Source of the DNA: an uncultured Prevotella sp.
GTDB taxonomy: Bacteria > Bacteroidota > Bacteroidia > Bacteroidales > Bacteroidaceae
DNA length: 5,055 bases
Reading direction: 5' to 3'
NCBI GenBank assembly: GCA_946999025.1
Contig: CAMQBP010000168.1
Location: forward strand, 1 to 5,055
In this document: positions 1 through 5,055 of the stretch, piece after piece
Layout of the letters: each line of letters opens with the position of its first letter
Numbering within the stretch: position 1 is the first letter of the stretch
Notes under the pieces: generated by a model
Databases searched by the model: none
The model's input: the letters and a program-made list of their open reading frames with translations, nothing else
Told to the model about the DNA's origin: nothing
Position numbers and translations under genes: made by a program

Positions 1-1010
1 AAGCCACGTGGGACGACGTGCTGCTCAACCGCGATGTGCTGCTCAAGGTTTGCGCCATCGTTCCAGCGGTAGTGATTTACAAACTGTTGCCGTTGGTGTT
101 CTATGAAGCACCGTTTGTGCAAGAGATGCTCAACCGGCTCACCAGCATCTACATCACGGTGACCTCGGTGCACTTGGGCATTGCCGTGATTAACTCGTTC
201 CGCCATCTCGAGACCACAAATAGCTCGAGTAAGCAGCAGTATTTGCAATCGTTCTGCGGTGTATTGAAGATTGTTGCCATCTTCATCGGTGTCATCGTGG
301 TGGTTGCCTTGGTGATAGGAAAGAGTCCAATGAAGTTGTTTGCCGGACTGGGTGCTACCTCTGCCGTGCTGATGTTGGTGTTTAAGGACACCATTGAGGG
401 TCTGGTTGCAGGCATCCGTCTTACCAGTAACGACATGATACGGCGTGGTGACTGGATTACAGTGCCGTCGACAACCGTGGATGGTGAGGTGATGGAGATG
501 ACGCTTACCACGGTGAAGGTGCAGAATTTTGATAATACTATTGTGACGGTGTCGCCAAAGACGTTGGTTGACGGGTCGTTCCAAAACTGGAAAGGCATGC
601 AGGAAAGTGGCGGGAGACGTGTGAAGCGACTGGTTTATTTCGACTTCCTATCTATCAAACCGGCTTCGCAAGAACTGAAGGATATGTGTCAGGAGAAGGG
701 ATTTCTGACAACGCAGGAAATGAAAGGTGACCTTACAAACTTGGGCTTGTATCGCAAGTATATGGAAAACTGGCTCAAACAGTCGCCCGAAGTGAATACA
801 GAACTCACTTGTATGGTGCGCCAATTGGAAGCTACGAACACTGGTTTGCCCATCGAGTTTTATTTCTTCTTGAGCAACAAAGAGTGGATTGTCTACGAAC
901 ATAACTTGGCTGAAATCATGGAATGGGCGTACACCATGGCATCAGAGTTTGGCTTGCACATCTACGAACGTACTTCTGCAATGCCCCAAGTCAAGCAGCT
1001 GTTGGGATAA
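1..1010 (+). CDS. Mechanosensitive ion channel, MscS superfamily, YbdG/MscM type (5' end outside window)
   Basis: C-terminal ~336 residues of an inner-membrane channel that opens under membrane tension to release solutes on hypo-osmotic shock. The frame is open from base 3 (Ala-Thr-Trp-Asp-Asp), so the GTG at 18 is an internal valine and the true start lies upstream; E. coli YbdG is about 415 residues, so roughly 60-80 are missing. Numbering from codon 18: hydrophobic helices at about 9-28, 41-60 and 81-100, then the pore-lining segment with FAGLGATSAVLMLVFKD (108-124) and GLVAGI, followed by the beta domain with GDW (144-146), DGEV (155-158), LTTVKVQN (163-170) and SGGRR (197-201). The C-terminal part carries MVRQLE and GLPIEFYFF, as in YbdG rather than short MscS. 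The stop is TAA at 1008-1010. The serpin gene follows 82 bases later on the same strand; no terminator hairpin is visible between them. Family assignment is firm; physiological role is inferred from the family. Confidence 0.93.
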   Translation, partial: ATWDDVLLNRDVLLKVCAIVPAVVIYKLLPLVFYEAPFVQEMLNRLTSIYITVTSVHLGIAVINSFRHLETTNSSSKQQYLQSFCGVLKIVAIFIGVIVVVALVIGKSPMKLFAGLGATSAVLMLVFKDTIEGLVAGIRLTSNDMIRRGDWITVPSTTVDGEVMEMTLTTVKVQNFDNTIVTVSPKTLVDGSFQNWKGMQESGGRRVKRLVYFDFLSIKPASQELKDMCQEKGFLTTQEMKGDLTNLGLYRKYMENWLKQSPEVNTELTCMVRQLEATNTGLPIEFYFFLSNKEWIVYEHNLAEIMEWAYTMASEFGLHIYERTSAMPQVKQLLG

Positions 1011-1092
1011 AAAATAAAAAATAAATTGTAAATCGGTGCAAGATTTCATTGCTTTCGTCATTCTATGAGTAGATAACTAAAACAGAATAGAT

Positions 1093-2334
1093 ATGATGAA
1101 ACATTTTTTTCCTTTAATCGGTGCATGTTGTTTATCGGTTGGCATGCTGACGTCGTGTAGTGAAGACGAACCTGTTACACCTAACGTGAAGTATAATCCG
1201 GGAACCATCAAGCTGACAACAGCGCAGCAAGCGCAAGTAGAAAACAGCAACGAATTTGCTTGGAAGTTCTTTAAAGAGGTGTCGAAAGGCGAGCAGCAAG
1301 ACGTGTTTGTCTCGCCGCTGAGCGTGACCTATGCGCTCGGCATGCTGGCCAATGGGGCGGTAGGAGATACGCAGAAAGAAATCTTGGAGGGTCTTGAATT
1401 CCGTTCAGGCAAGGTGGATGACATCAATTCTCTTTGTCATCAACTCATGATAGAATCGCCAAAACTGGACAAGTCGACCAAGGTTTCGATGGCGAATGCA
1501 GTGGTTGCGAACAAAAACAAACCGCTGCAGCCAGACTTTAAGAATGTGGTTGAAAAACAATATCAAGCGCTTGTAACCAATCAAGATTTCAGTTCACCGG
1601 CCACCTTGTCGTTTATCAACCTCTGGGCGAGTGAACTAACGCACGGTATGGTGCCGAAATTGTTGGATCGTGTCAATCCGGATGCGGTTACCTATCTACT
1701 CAATGCGTTGTATTTCAAAGGCATTTGGTATCGCCAGTTTGATAAAAAACGTACACAGCAAGAATCGTTTACGCAGGCGGATGGCAAAAAGTTGTCGGTG
1801 AAGATGATGCATCAGAAAGAGCGATTCTTTGCTGCTGAGAACGACAACTATCAGACCGTGGTGCTTCCATACGGCAATGGATCGTACGAAATGGTGGTAC
1901 TTTTACCTCGTGAAGGAAAGGATTTGTCGAGCTTGTTGCAGACCATGGATGCCAAAAAGTGGAAAGATAACCTGAAAAAAACGTATAGCAGCGAGGTTGA
2001 TTTGAAGCTTCCACGCTTTACATCTGCGTACACCCGTGAGTTGAACGATGTGTTGAAGCTGTTAGGGATGAACACAATGTTTGAGCGTGGCAAGGCCGAT
2101 TTGACAAAAATGTCAAAGACAAAAGCTTTCGTTTCCATGGTTTTGCAGAAGGCAAAGATTGAGGTTGATGAGGAAGGCTCAAAGGCCGCAGCCGTCACGG
2201 TGGTTGAGACACTTGATGCAGCTGCACCCCCTTCTCGTCCTATTATGTTCCACGCCAACCGTCCTTTCATGTATGCTATTGTTGAACATAGTACGGGTAC
2301 CATCTTTTTCATGGGTACTTATCAAGGCAAGTAA
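1093..2334 (+). CDS. Serpin (serine protease inhibitor) lipoprotein
   Basis: A 413-residue serpin, a suicide inhibitor that traps serine or cysteine proteases after cleavage of its reactive-centre loop. The signal peptide (1-21) ends in the lipobox LTSC with lipidated Cys22; the following SEDE is acidic, resembling the Bacteroidota signal for export to the outer face of the outer membrane. Serpin landmarks: VFVSPLSVTYALGMLANGA (71-89), LLNALYFKGIW (202-212), the hinge EEGSKAAAVT (360-369) with small residues at P15-P9 as in inhibitory members, and the C-terminal signature around NRPFMYAIVEHSTGTIFFMG (389-408). Counting 17 residues from the hinge places P1-P1' at Ala376-Ala377, followed by Ala-Pro-Pro; this predicts elastase-like targets, but the C-terminal side of the loop is about four residues longer than in alpha-1-antitrypsin, so the scissile bond is uncertain. 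ATG codons at 1093 and 1096 are both possible starts. No confident promoter was found in the 82-base upstream gap. Physiological target unknown. Confidence 0.96.
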   Translation: MMKHFFPLIGACCLSVGMLTSCSEDEPVTPNVKYNPGTIKLTTAQQAQVENSNEFAWKFFKEVSKGEQQDVFVSPLSVTYALGMLANGAVGDTQKEILEGLEFRSGKVDDINSLCHQLMIESPKLDKSTKVSMANAVVANKNKPLQPDFKNVVEKQYQALVTNQDFSSPATLSFINLWASELTHGMVPKLLDRVNPDAVTYLLNALYFKGIWYRQFDKKRTQQESFTQADGKKLSVKMMHQKERFFAAENDNYQTVVLPYGNGSYEMVVLLPREGKDLSSLLQTMDAKKWKDNLKKTYSSEVDLKLPRFTSAYTRELNDVLKLLGMNTMFERGKADLTKMSKTKAFVSMVLQKAKIEVDEEGSKAAAVTVVETLDAAAPPSRPIMFHANRPFMYAIVEHSTGTIFFMGTYQGK

Positions 2335-2383
2335 ATGGTTTTTAGACTGTTGGTAGATTGCTCTTTTAGCGGAAGAAATAAAA

Positions 2384-2415
2384 AGGGGCGACGTTACATT
2401 GGTAGCGTCGCCCTT
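2384..2415. terminator. Bidirectional intrinsic terminator between serpin and fabI
   Basis: The arms 2384-2397 and 2402-2415 pair over 14 positions with a four-base ATTG loop. The core GGGCGACG/CGTCGCCC is perfect and two pairs are G-U wobbles on the plus strand. An A-rich tract precedes it (AATAAAAA) and a T-rich tail follows (TTATAATT), so each strand has a GC stem followed by U-rich RNA. It lies 50 bases after the serpin stop and 23 bases after the fabI stop in the opposite direction, the classic position for a shared terminator of convergent genes. Confidence 0.88.
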
Positions 2416-2437
2416 ATAATTGATTGTTGTAATGCGT

Positions 2438-3295
2438 TTATCCGTAGATAATTTTTCCGTGTTCGTCTTTATATTCATCCAATCCTTTCTCGTAAGTGGC
2501 CATGGCGCGCAGGCTCATACCCACGTTAGAGAAGCCACCATCGTGATAAAGGTTCTGCATGGTGACCTTCTTGGTGAGGTCAGAGAACATCACGATGCAA
2601 TAGTCTGCACACTCTTCTGCCGACGCATTGCCCAGTGGAGACATGCGGTTGGCAAAGTCGAAGAGCTTGTCCATGCCCTTTACTCCTTGACCAGCGGTGG
2701 TGAGAGTGGGTGATTGTGAGATGGTGTTGATGCGCACATGCTTCTCGCGGCCATAGATATAGCCAAAGCTACGCGCAATACTTTCCAACAAAGCCTTGGC
2801 ATCTGCCATGTCATTATAGCCGAAGAAAGTGCGTTGTGCGGCTACATAAGTGAGCGCAACGATAGACCCATATTCGTTAATGGCATCCAATTTCTTGGCG
2901 CTTTGTATCATTTTATGGAAAGAAACTGCCGAAATATCGAGCGTCGTGTCCAGCATTTTGTAGTCCAAGTCATCGTAAGTACGATGCTTACGAACGTTGG
3001 GTGACATACCGATAGCATGCAACACGAAGTCGATTTTGCCACCAAGAATCTCCATAGACTGCTTGAACACATTCTCCAAGTCGTCCACGCTGGTGGCATC
3101 TGCGGGTATCACTTCGCAATGAAGCTTTTCAGATAAGTTATTCACCGTACCCATTCTCACTGCCACTGGCGTGTTTGATAATGTGATTTTAGCACCTTCT
3201 TCAACAGCTCTTTCAGCTACTTTCCAAGCGATAGATCGCTCATTAAGGGCACCAAAGACGATGCCTCTTTTTCCTGATAATAAGTTGTTACTCAT
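2438..3295 (-). CDS. fabI: Enoyl-[acyl-carrier-protein] reductase (FabI)
   Basis: A 285-residue cytosolic short-chain dehydrogenase-like enzyme that reduces trans-2-enoyl-ACP with NAD(P)H, the last step of each type II fatty acid elongation cycle. The N-terminal Rossmann motif GIVFGALNERSIAW (11-24) is that of FabI, and HAIGMSP (93-99) matches the E. coli HSIGFAP segment. The catalytic pattern is intact: Tyr150, Tyr160 and Lys167, with the same spacing as Tyr146, Tyr156 and Lys163 of E. coli. The substrate loop reads ISQSPTLTTAGQGVKGM (192-208) instead of the proteobacterial AGPIRT form, and the position equivalent to E. coli Phe203 is Met208. HDGGFS (251-256) closes the fold. About 20 extra C-terminal residues rich in Lys, Glu and Tyr extend beyond the 262-residue E. 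coli protein. Start ATG at 3293-3295 is preceded by a -7 element (3320-3327) and no Shine-Dalgarno sequence. It is probably transcribed alone, ending at the shared hairpin. Confidence 0.97.
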   Translation of the reverse strand: MSNNLLSGKRGIVFGALNERSIAWKVAERAVEEGAKITLSNTPVAVRMGTVNNLSEKLHCEVIPADATSVDDLENVFKQSMEILGGKIDFVLHAIGMSPNVRKHRTYDDLDYKMLDTTLDISAVSFHKMIQSAKKLDAINEYGSIVALTYVAAQRTFFGYNDMADAKALLESIARSFGYIYGREKHVRINTISQSPTLTTAGQGVKGMDKLFDFANRMSPLGNASAEECADYCIVMFSDLTKKVTMQNLYHDGGFSNVGMSLRAMATYEKGLDEYKDEHGKIIYG

Positions 3296-3319
3296 ATTTA
3301 CGTATTAAGAGTTTGGTGA

Positions 3320-3327
3320 CAAAGGTA
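3320..3327 (-). promoter_or_regulatory. Putative fabI promoter, Bacteroidota -7 element
   Basis: The minus strand reads TACCTTTG here, a perfect match to the Bacteroidota primary sigma factor -7 consensus TAnnTTTG. It ends 25 bases before the fabI ATG, giving a short leader of under 20 bases. I could not find a convincing -33 TTTG at the usual spacing. Confidence 0.65.
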
Positions 3328-3393
3328 CGTAAAAATAATGAAATTGCTGTTTCGCCCTTATCTTTATTGATTCTGCCATCGTTCAAGGAAGAC

Positions 3394-3428
3394 AAAAGTG
3401 GTTCACTACTTTTCTCTTAAAAAAGTGG
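3394..3428. repeat. Two mutually exclusive hairpins (A-A'-A arrangement)
   Basis: AAAAGTGG occurs at 3394-3401 and again at 3421-3428, with CTACTTTT (3406-3413) between. The middle arm can pair over eight positions (one G-U) with either copy, giving loops of four (TTCA) or seven bases. On the minus strand this lies between the membrane protein gene and fabI, and the first hairpin is followed by a T-rich run, so it may act as a weak terminator for the upstream transcript. Stems are AT-rich and function is unproven. Confidence 0.4.
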
Positions 3429-3471
3429 GAAAATTATTATTTTTCGGGCTGTGTTTATTCCGTTAGGAGGC

Positions 3472-3606
3472 ATGGAAGAGCCACCATGGTTGATGAAGGT
3501 GTTTGTTCTTGAATTGGGTTTGCTTGGTTGGGAGAATACAAAAAAATACTCAGCGAGATTGAAAAAGTCATGCTTGCGTGCAGTAAGAAATAGGAAATGT
3601 GAGTAA
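3472..3606 (+). CDS. Possible 44-residue small protein (doubtful)
   Basis: An open frame runs from ATG 3472 to TAA 3604-3606, and the same frame is open back to 3421. The product begins MEEPPWLMKVFVLELG and ends in a basic stretch with KKYSARLKKSCLRAVRNRK (net strongly positive, one hydrophobic stretch near the middle). AGGAGG sits only one base before the ATG, too close to be a working ribosome binding site, and Bacteroidota rarely rely on such sites. The opposite strand is open as well (3417-3635, 72 codons), so at most one is likely real, and both may be by-products of a non-coding element. I do not recognise either protein and assign no function. Confidence 0.2.
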   Translation: MEEPPWLMKVFVLELGLLGWENTKKYSARLKKSCLRAVRNRKCE

Positions 3607-3628
3607 GAACGATTTCCCTCATTTCTTA
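3584..3628. repeat. Nested inverted repeat (hairpin)
   Basis: Outer arms TAAGAAAT (3584-3591) and ATTTCTTA (3621-3628) are perfect complements; inner arms GGAAAT (3593-3598) and ATTTCC (3612-3617) are also perfect, separated from the outer stem by one base on one side and three on the other. The loop is 13 bases and contains the stop codon of the doubtful plus-strand frame. The 14 pairs are mostly A-T, and no T-run follows, so it is not a typical terminator. Confidence 0.5.
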
Positions 3629-3717
3629 TGATCATTATAGATTAGAGATGCAGTATGCAGCAGAAGAGTCTCCCCATTCCCAACCAACATAAGGAACTAT
3701 CCTTGCTACTAATTTCT

Positions 3718-4059
3718 TCATAGGAAGTTTAGTATCATTATTACCATAAAAAATGAAAATATACATAGGAAAGCGAGGTCTCTTTTAGTTCTTTTTTGTA
3801 AGAATGTGGTAATGCTTTCTATGTAACAAATAAGGAGAATTAAATAAAGAGGTCCCGTGCTGATAATCATGTTCTTTCCCTTAATACAAGATTGTATTCC
3901 AGCTATTATGGCAAAACTGGCACCAATAAGAAGCATGAGGGTCTTCTTGCTGTTTCTTTCTTTTTCTTTGCAAATATCATAAATTTGAAAAGGGAGTAAA
4001 ACTATAATGTAGAACCAAACAATCCAATTATTTGATAAAGAAGATAAGAAAGCATACAT
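3718..4059 (-). CDS. Small integral membrane protein of unknown function
   Basis: A 113-residue protein if started at ATG 4057-4059. Four hydrophobic segments are visible at about 11-29, 40-58, 65-85 and 94-113, joined by short basic loops (KEKERNSKK and QKRTKRD), so a polytopic inner-membrane protein is likely. I recognise no family and no catalytic motif. The gene is markedly richer in A and T than its neighbours, with frequent ATA codons, suggesting a lineage-specific or acquired gene. The start is uncertain. The ATG lies 28 bases after a -7 element, close to the 25-base spacing seen for fabI, which favours it. A TTG at 4087-4089 would add 10 residues but falls inside that element. An ATA at 4144-4146 overlapping the rlpA stop would give 142 residues and a fifth helix. 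The frame is open as far back as 4263 inside rlpA. It lies downstream of rlpA on the same strand. Confidence 0.6.
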   Translation of the reverse strand: MYAFLSSLSNNWIVWFYIIVLLPFQIYDICKEKERNSKKTLMLLIGASFAIIAGIQSCIKGKNMIISTGPLYLILLICYIESITTFLQKRTKRDLAFLCIFSFFMVIMILNFL

Positions 4060-4086
4060 GATGTTATAGTTGGAGAATTTATATGT

Positions 4087-4115
4087 CAAAATTACTATAA
4101 AAAGATATAAACAAT
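4087..4115 (-). promoter_or_regulatory. Putative promoter for the membrane protein gene
   Basis: The minus strand reads TAATTTTG at 4087-4094, a perfect match to the TAnnTTTG -7 consensus. A partial -33 element (ATTG, 4112-4115) lies 17 bases upstream. The position fits an ATG start at 4059 with a leader of about 20 bases. In such an AT-rich stretch a chance match is possible. Confidence 0.45.
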
Positions 4116-4142
4116 AAATAAGTGGTTGATTATGTTTTCTTC

Positions 4143-4727
4143 TTATCTCTTTTTTTTCTGTTTCTCTTTCGGTTTTAAGGTTTTCTTTTTGTTTTCTAAA
4201 GCATTGTCCTTCTTGAATTTGGTGAGCTGTTCTTTTGTTTGAAGAGCATTTTGTTTCTGTTGTTCAGCCCATGCATCAATGAAACTACCCGCTCCGGTAG
4301 AAACGCCAAAGTCAAACTCTCGCGGCTCTCTTCTTTCCTTTGAACGATATGGAACCTTGATGATGTCCGCCGAATCAATGCGTTCTACCGTCACCATGGC
4401 AACGCCGTCGGCGAGTATGCCCAACTCTTTGGCCGCTCCCCACGACAGGTCAATAATCCTTCCGCGTGTGAAAGGTCCCCTGTCAGTTACCTTGACGATG
4501 ACCTCTTGCTTGTTGGAAGGATTGGTTACCTTTAATAATGTTCCAAATGGATAGGTGCGATGGGCACACGTCATACTATCATGATGCAGCCTTTCACCGC
4601 TGGCTGTGCGTGCTCCTGTCGCTCTTTTAGAATAATAAGTGGCTTTACCCTTCTGCTTTTGAGCCAGCAGAAAGGTAAAGCCTGTCAGTAGAATTAAAAA
4701 TAAGATACTTATTTTTTGAAAATTCAC
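4143..4727 (-). CDS. RlpA-like double-psi beta-barrel protein, no SPOR domain
   Basis: A 194-residue exported protein of the RlpA family, whose characterised members are lytic transglycosylases acting on denuded peptidoglycan at the septum. Residues 1-22 form a signal peptide (hydrophobic core ISILFLILLTGFTFLL, likely cut after Ala22); there is no lipobox cysteine. The double-psi beta-barrel spans about 26-116: GKATYYS, TGARTASGERL with Glu45, CAHRTYPFGTLLKVTN, VTDRGPF with Asp82, and GRIIDLS with Asp93. The acidic residues in the SGE and DRGP motifs match those needed for activity in characterised RlpA. The usual SPOR domain is absent; instead the C-terminus (about 154-194) is very rich in Lys, Gln and Glu. 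The start is GTG at 4725-4727, 17 bases after the gdhA stop, so the two are probably one transcript. An ATG five bases further upstream is out of frame and stops after two codons. Enzymatic activity is inferred, not shown. Confidence 0.9.
   Translation of the reverse strand: MNFQKISILFLILLTGFTFLLAQKQKGKATYYSKRATGARTASGERLHHDSMTCAHRTYPFGTLLKVTNPSNKQEVIVKVTDRGPFTRGRIIDLSWGAAKELGILADGVAMVTVERIDSADIIKVPYRSKERREPREFDFGVSTGAGSFIDAWAEQQKQNALQTKEQLTKFKKDNALENKKKTLKPKEKQKKKR
4149..4157 (-). other. Candidate -1 slippery sequence at the rlpA 3' end
   Basis: The minus strand reads AAAAAAAAG, placed in the rlpA frame as AAA AAA AAG, so it contains the A-AAA-AAG heptamer known from dnaX frameshifting. One codon later rlpA stops. 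A -1 slip, or one extra A from polymerase slippage, would enter the frame of the downstream membrane protein without meeting a stop. No clear stimulatory hairpin follows, and the run may simply encode the lysine-rich tail. Confidence 0.3.
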
Positions 4728-4744
4728 CCCATATTGTTTTGGGT

Positions 4745-5055
4745 TTATACCACACCCTGTGCCATCATGGCATGGGCCACTTTCATGAATCCGGCCACGT
4801 TAGCACCCTTCACGTAGTTGATGTATCCGTCGGGTTGTGTGCCGTATTTCACGCATTGTTCGTGGATAGAGTGCATGATGTAGTGCAACTTCTCGTCTAC
4901 TTCTTCCTCGCTCCATGTGAGTCGGATAGAGTTTTGAGTCATTTCCAAACCAGAGGTAGCAACGCCACCAGCATTGACAGCTTTACCTGGTGCAAAGAGT
5001 TGTCCGGCTGCAACGAACTTGTCAACAGCCTCAGCCGTGCATCCCATGTTACTTA
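4745..5055 (-). CDS. gdhA: Glutamate dehydrogenase, hexameric family, C-terminal part (5' end outside window)
   Basis: Last ~103 of about 445 residues of the cytosolic enzyme that interconverts 2-oxoglutarate plus ammonia with glutamate, using NAD(P)H. The frame is open to the window edge, so the ATG at 5045-5047 is internal (Ser-Asn-Met-Gly). The segment FVAAGQLFAPGKAVNAGG leads into GVATSGLEM, where the Ser of ATSG contacts glutamate in this family; then LTWSEEEVDEKLHYIM, a conserved C-terminal helix, and the ending YVKGANVAGFMKVAHAMMAQ, which closely parallels the E. coli GdhA C-terminus. The stop is TAA at 4745-4747. rlpA follows 17 bases downstream, implying co-transcription. Coenzyme preference cannot be judged because the dinucleotide-binding part is outside the window. 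Confidence 0.96.
   Translation of the reverse strand, partial: SNMGCTAEAVDKFVAAGQLFAPGKAVNAGGVATSGLEMTQNSIRLTWSEEEVDEKLHYIMHSIHEQCVKYGTQPDGYINYVKGANVAGFMKVAHAMMAQGVV

Larger units (their letters stand above)
3296..3717. other. 422-base gap without a confident gene
   Basis: This interval separates fabI from the membrane protein gene at 3718. It contains the fabI -7 element (3320-3327), a hairpin pair with alternative partners (3394-3428), a compact segment of about 3430-3630 with open frames on both strands, and a nested inverted repeat (3584-3628). The rest (about 3630-3717) is AT-rich and shows only a short TGCAG direct repeat near 3650. No tRNA, CRISPR or insertion-sequence end is visible. 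Confidence 0.7.

Noticed and set aside
18..20. GTG as the start of the channel gene
   Set aside because: The frame is open to the window edge with family-like residues (Thr-Trp-Asp-Asp) before it; this is an internal valine of a truncated gene.
149..902. Minus-strand open frames of 149 and 84 codons within the channel gene
   Set aside because: They lie antisense inside a clearly conserved gene and their products look like no known family.
1011..1092. Promoter for the serpin gene
   Set aside because: TTGCTTTC and similar strings are present, but none matches TAnnTTTG well enough to call.
1769..2356. Antisense and alternative-frame open frames across the serpin gene (up to 153 codons)
   Set aside because: They are shadows of the serpin frame, which has full family conservation end to end.
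2420..3099. Other-frame open frames over fabI on both strands
   Set aside because: They are shadows of fabI; one also runs through the terminator hairpin.
3466..3471. AGGAGG as a ribosome binding site
   Set aside because: It is one base from the ATG at 3472, too near to work, and such sites are little used in this phylum.
4196..4554. Open frames overlapping rlpA in other frames (60 and 91 codons)
   Set aside because: The rlpA frame has a signal peptide and all family motifs; the others are explained by overlap.
5045..5047. ATG as the start of a 100-residue gene
   Set aside because: The frame continues past it and the sequence matches the C-terminal part of glutamate dehydrogenase.

Overview
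The window looks like the chromosome of a Bacteroidales species, most plausibly Prevotella or a close relative. Three observations support this. A Bacteroidota-type -7 promoter element (TAnnTTTG) lies at a sensible distance upstream of two genes. Clear Shine-Dalgarno sequences are generally absent. The products also fit the group: a serpin exported as a lipoprotein with an acidic stretch after the lipid cysteine, a FabI with an S-P-T substrate loop and a C-terminal extension, and an RlpA-like protein without a SPOR domain. The genus is an inference from overall impression, not a search.

Layout. Positions 1-1010 (+) hold the C-terminal part of a YbdG/MscM-type small mechanosensitive channel, cut by the window start. 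Positions 1093-2334 (+) hold a complete serpin lipoprotein. A strong hairpin at 2384-2415 separates it from the convergent fabI gene (2438-3295, -) and can terminate transcription in both directions. A 422-base gap (3296-3717) follows. It holds the fabI promoter, two mutually exclusive small hairpins, and an unexplained compact segment (about 3430-3630) with open frames on both strands and a nested inverted repeat. Next on the minus strand come an AT-rich gene for a small membrane protein of unknown function (3718-4059), an RlpA-like double-psi beta-barrel protein (4143-4727), and the last ~103 codons of a hexameric glutamate dehydrogenase, gdhA (4745-5055), cut by the window end.

Functionally this is mostly housekeeping and envelope biology: osmotic protection (channel), protease defence at the cell surface (serpin), the last step of fatty acid elongation (FabI), peptidoglycan-associated RlpA, and ammonia assimilation (GDH). 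gdhA and rlpA are 17 bases apart and probably co-transcribed. The genes do not form one pathway.

The part most worth a second look is the junction between rlpA and the unknown membrane protein. The frame of the membrane protein is open back into rlpA. A dnaX-like slippery run (A8G) lies just before the rlpA stop codon, exactly where a -1 slip would enter that frame. An ATA codon overlaps the rlpA stop in the manner of a coupled start, and the stretch between encodes a plausible extra membrane helix. The competing, simpler reading is an independent gene starting at ATG 4059 behind its own -7 element. I see no complete novel defence or mobile system in this window.
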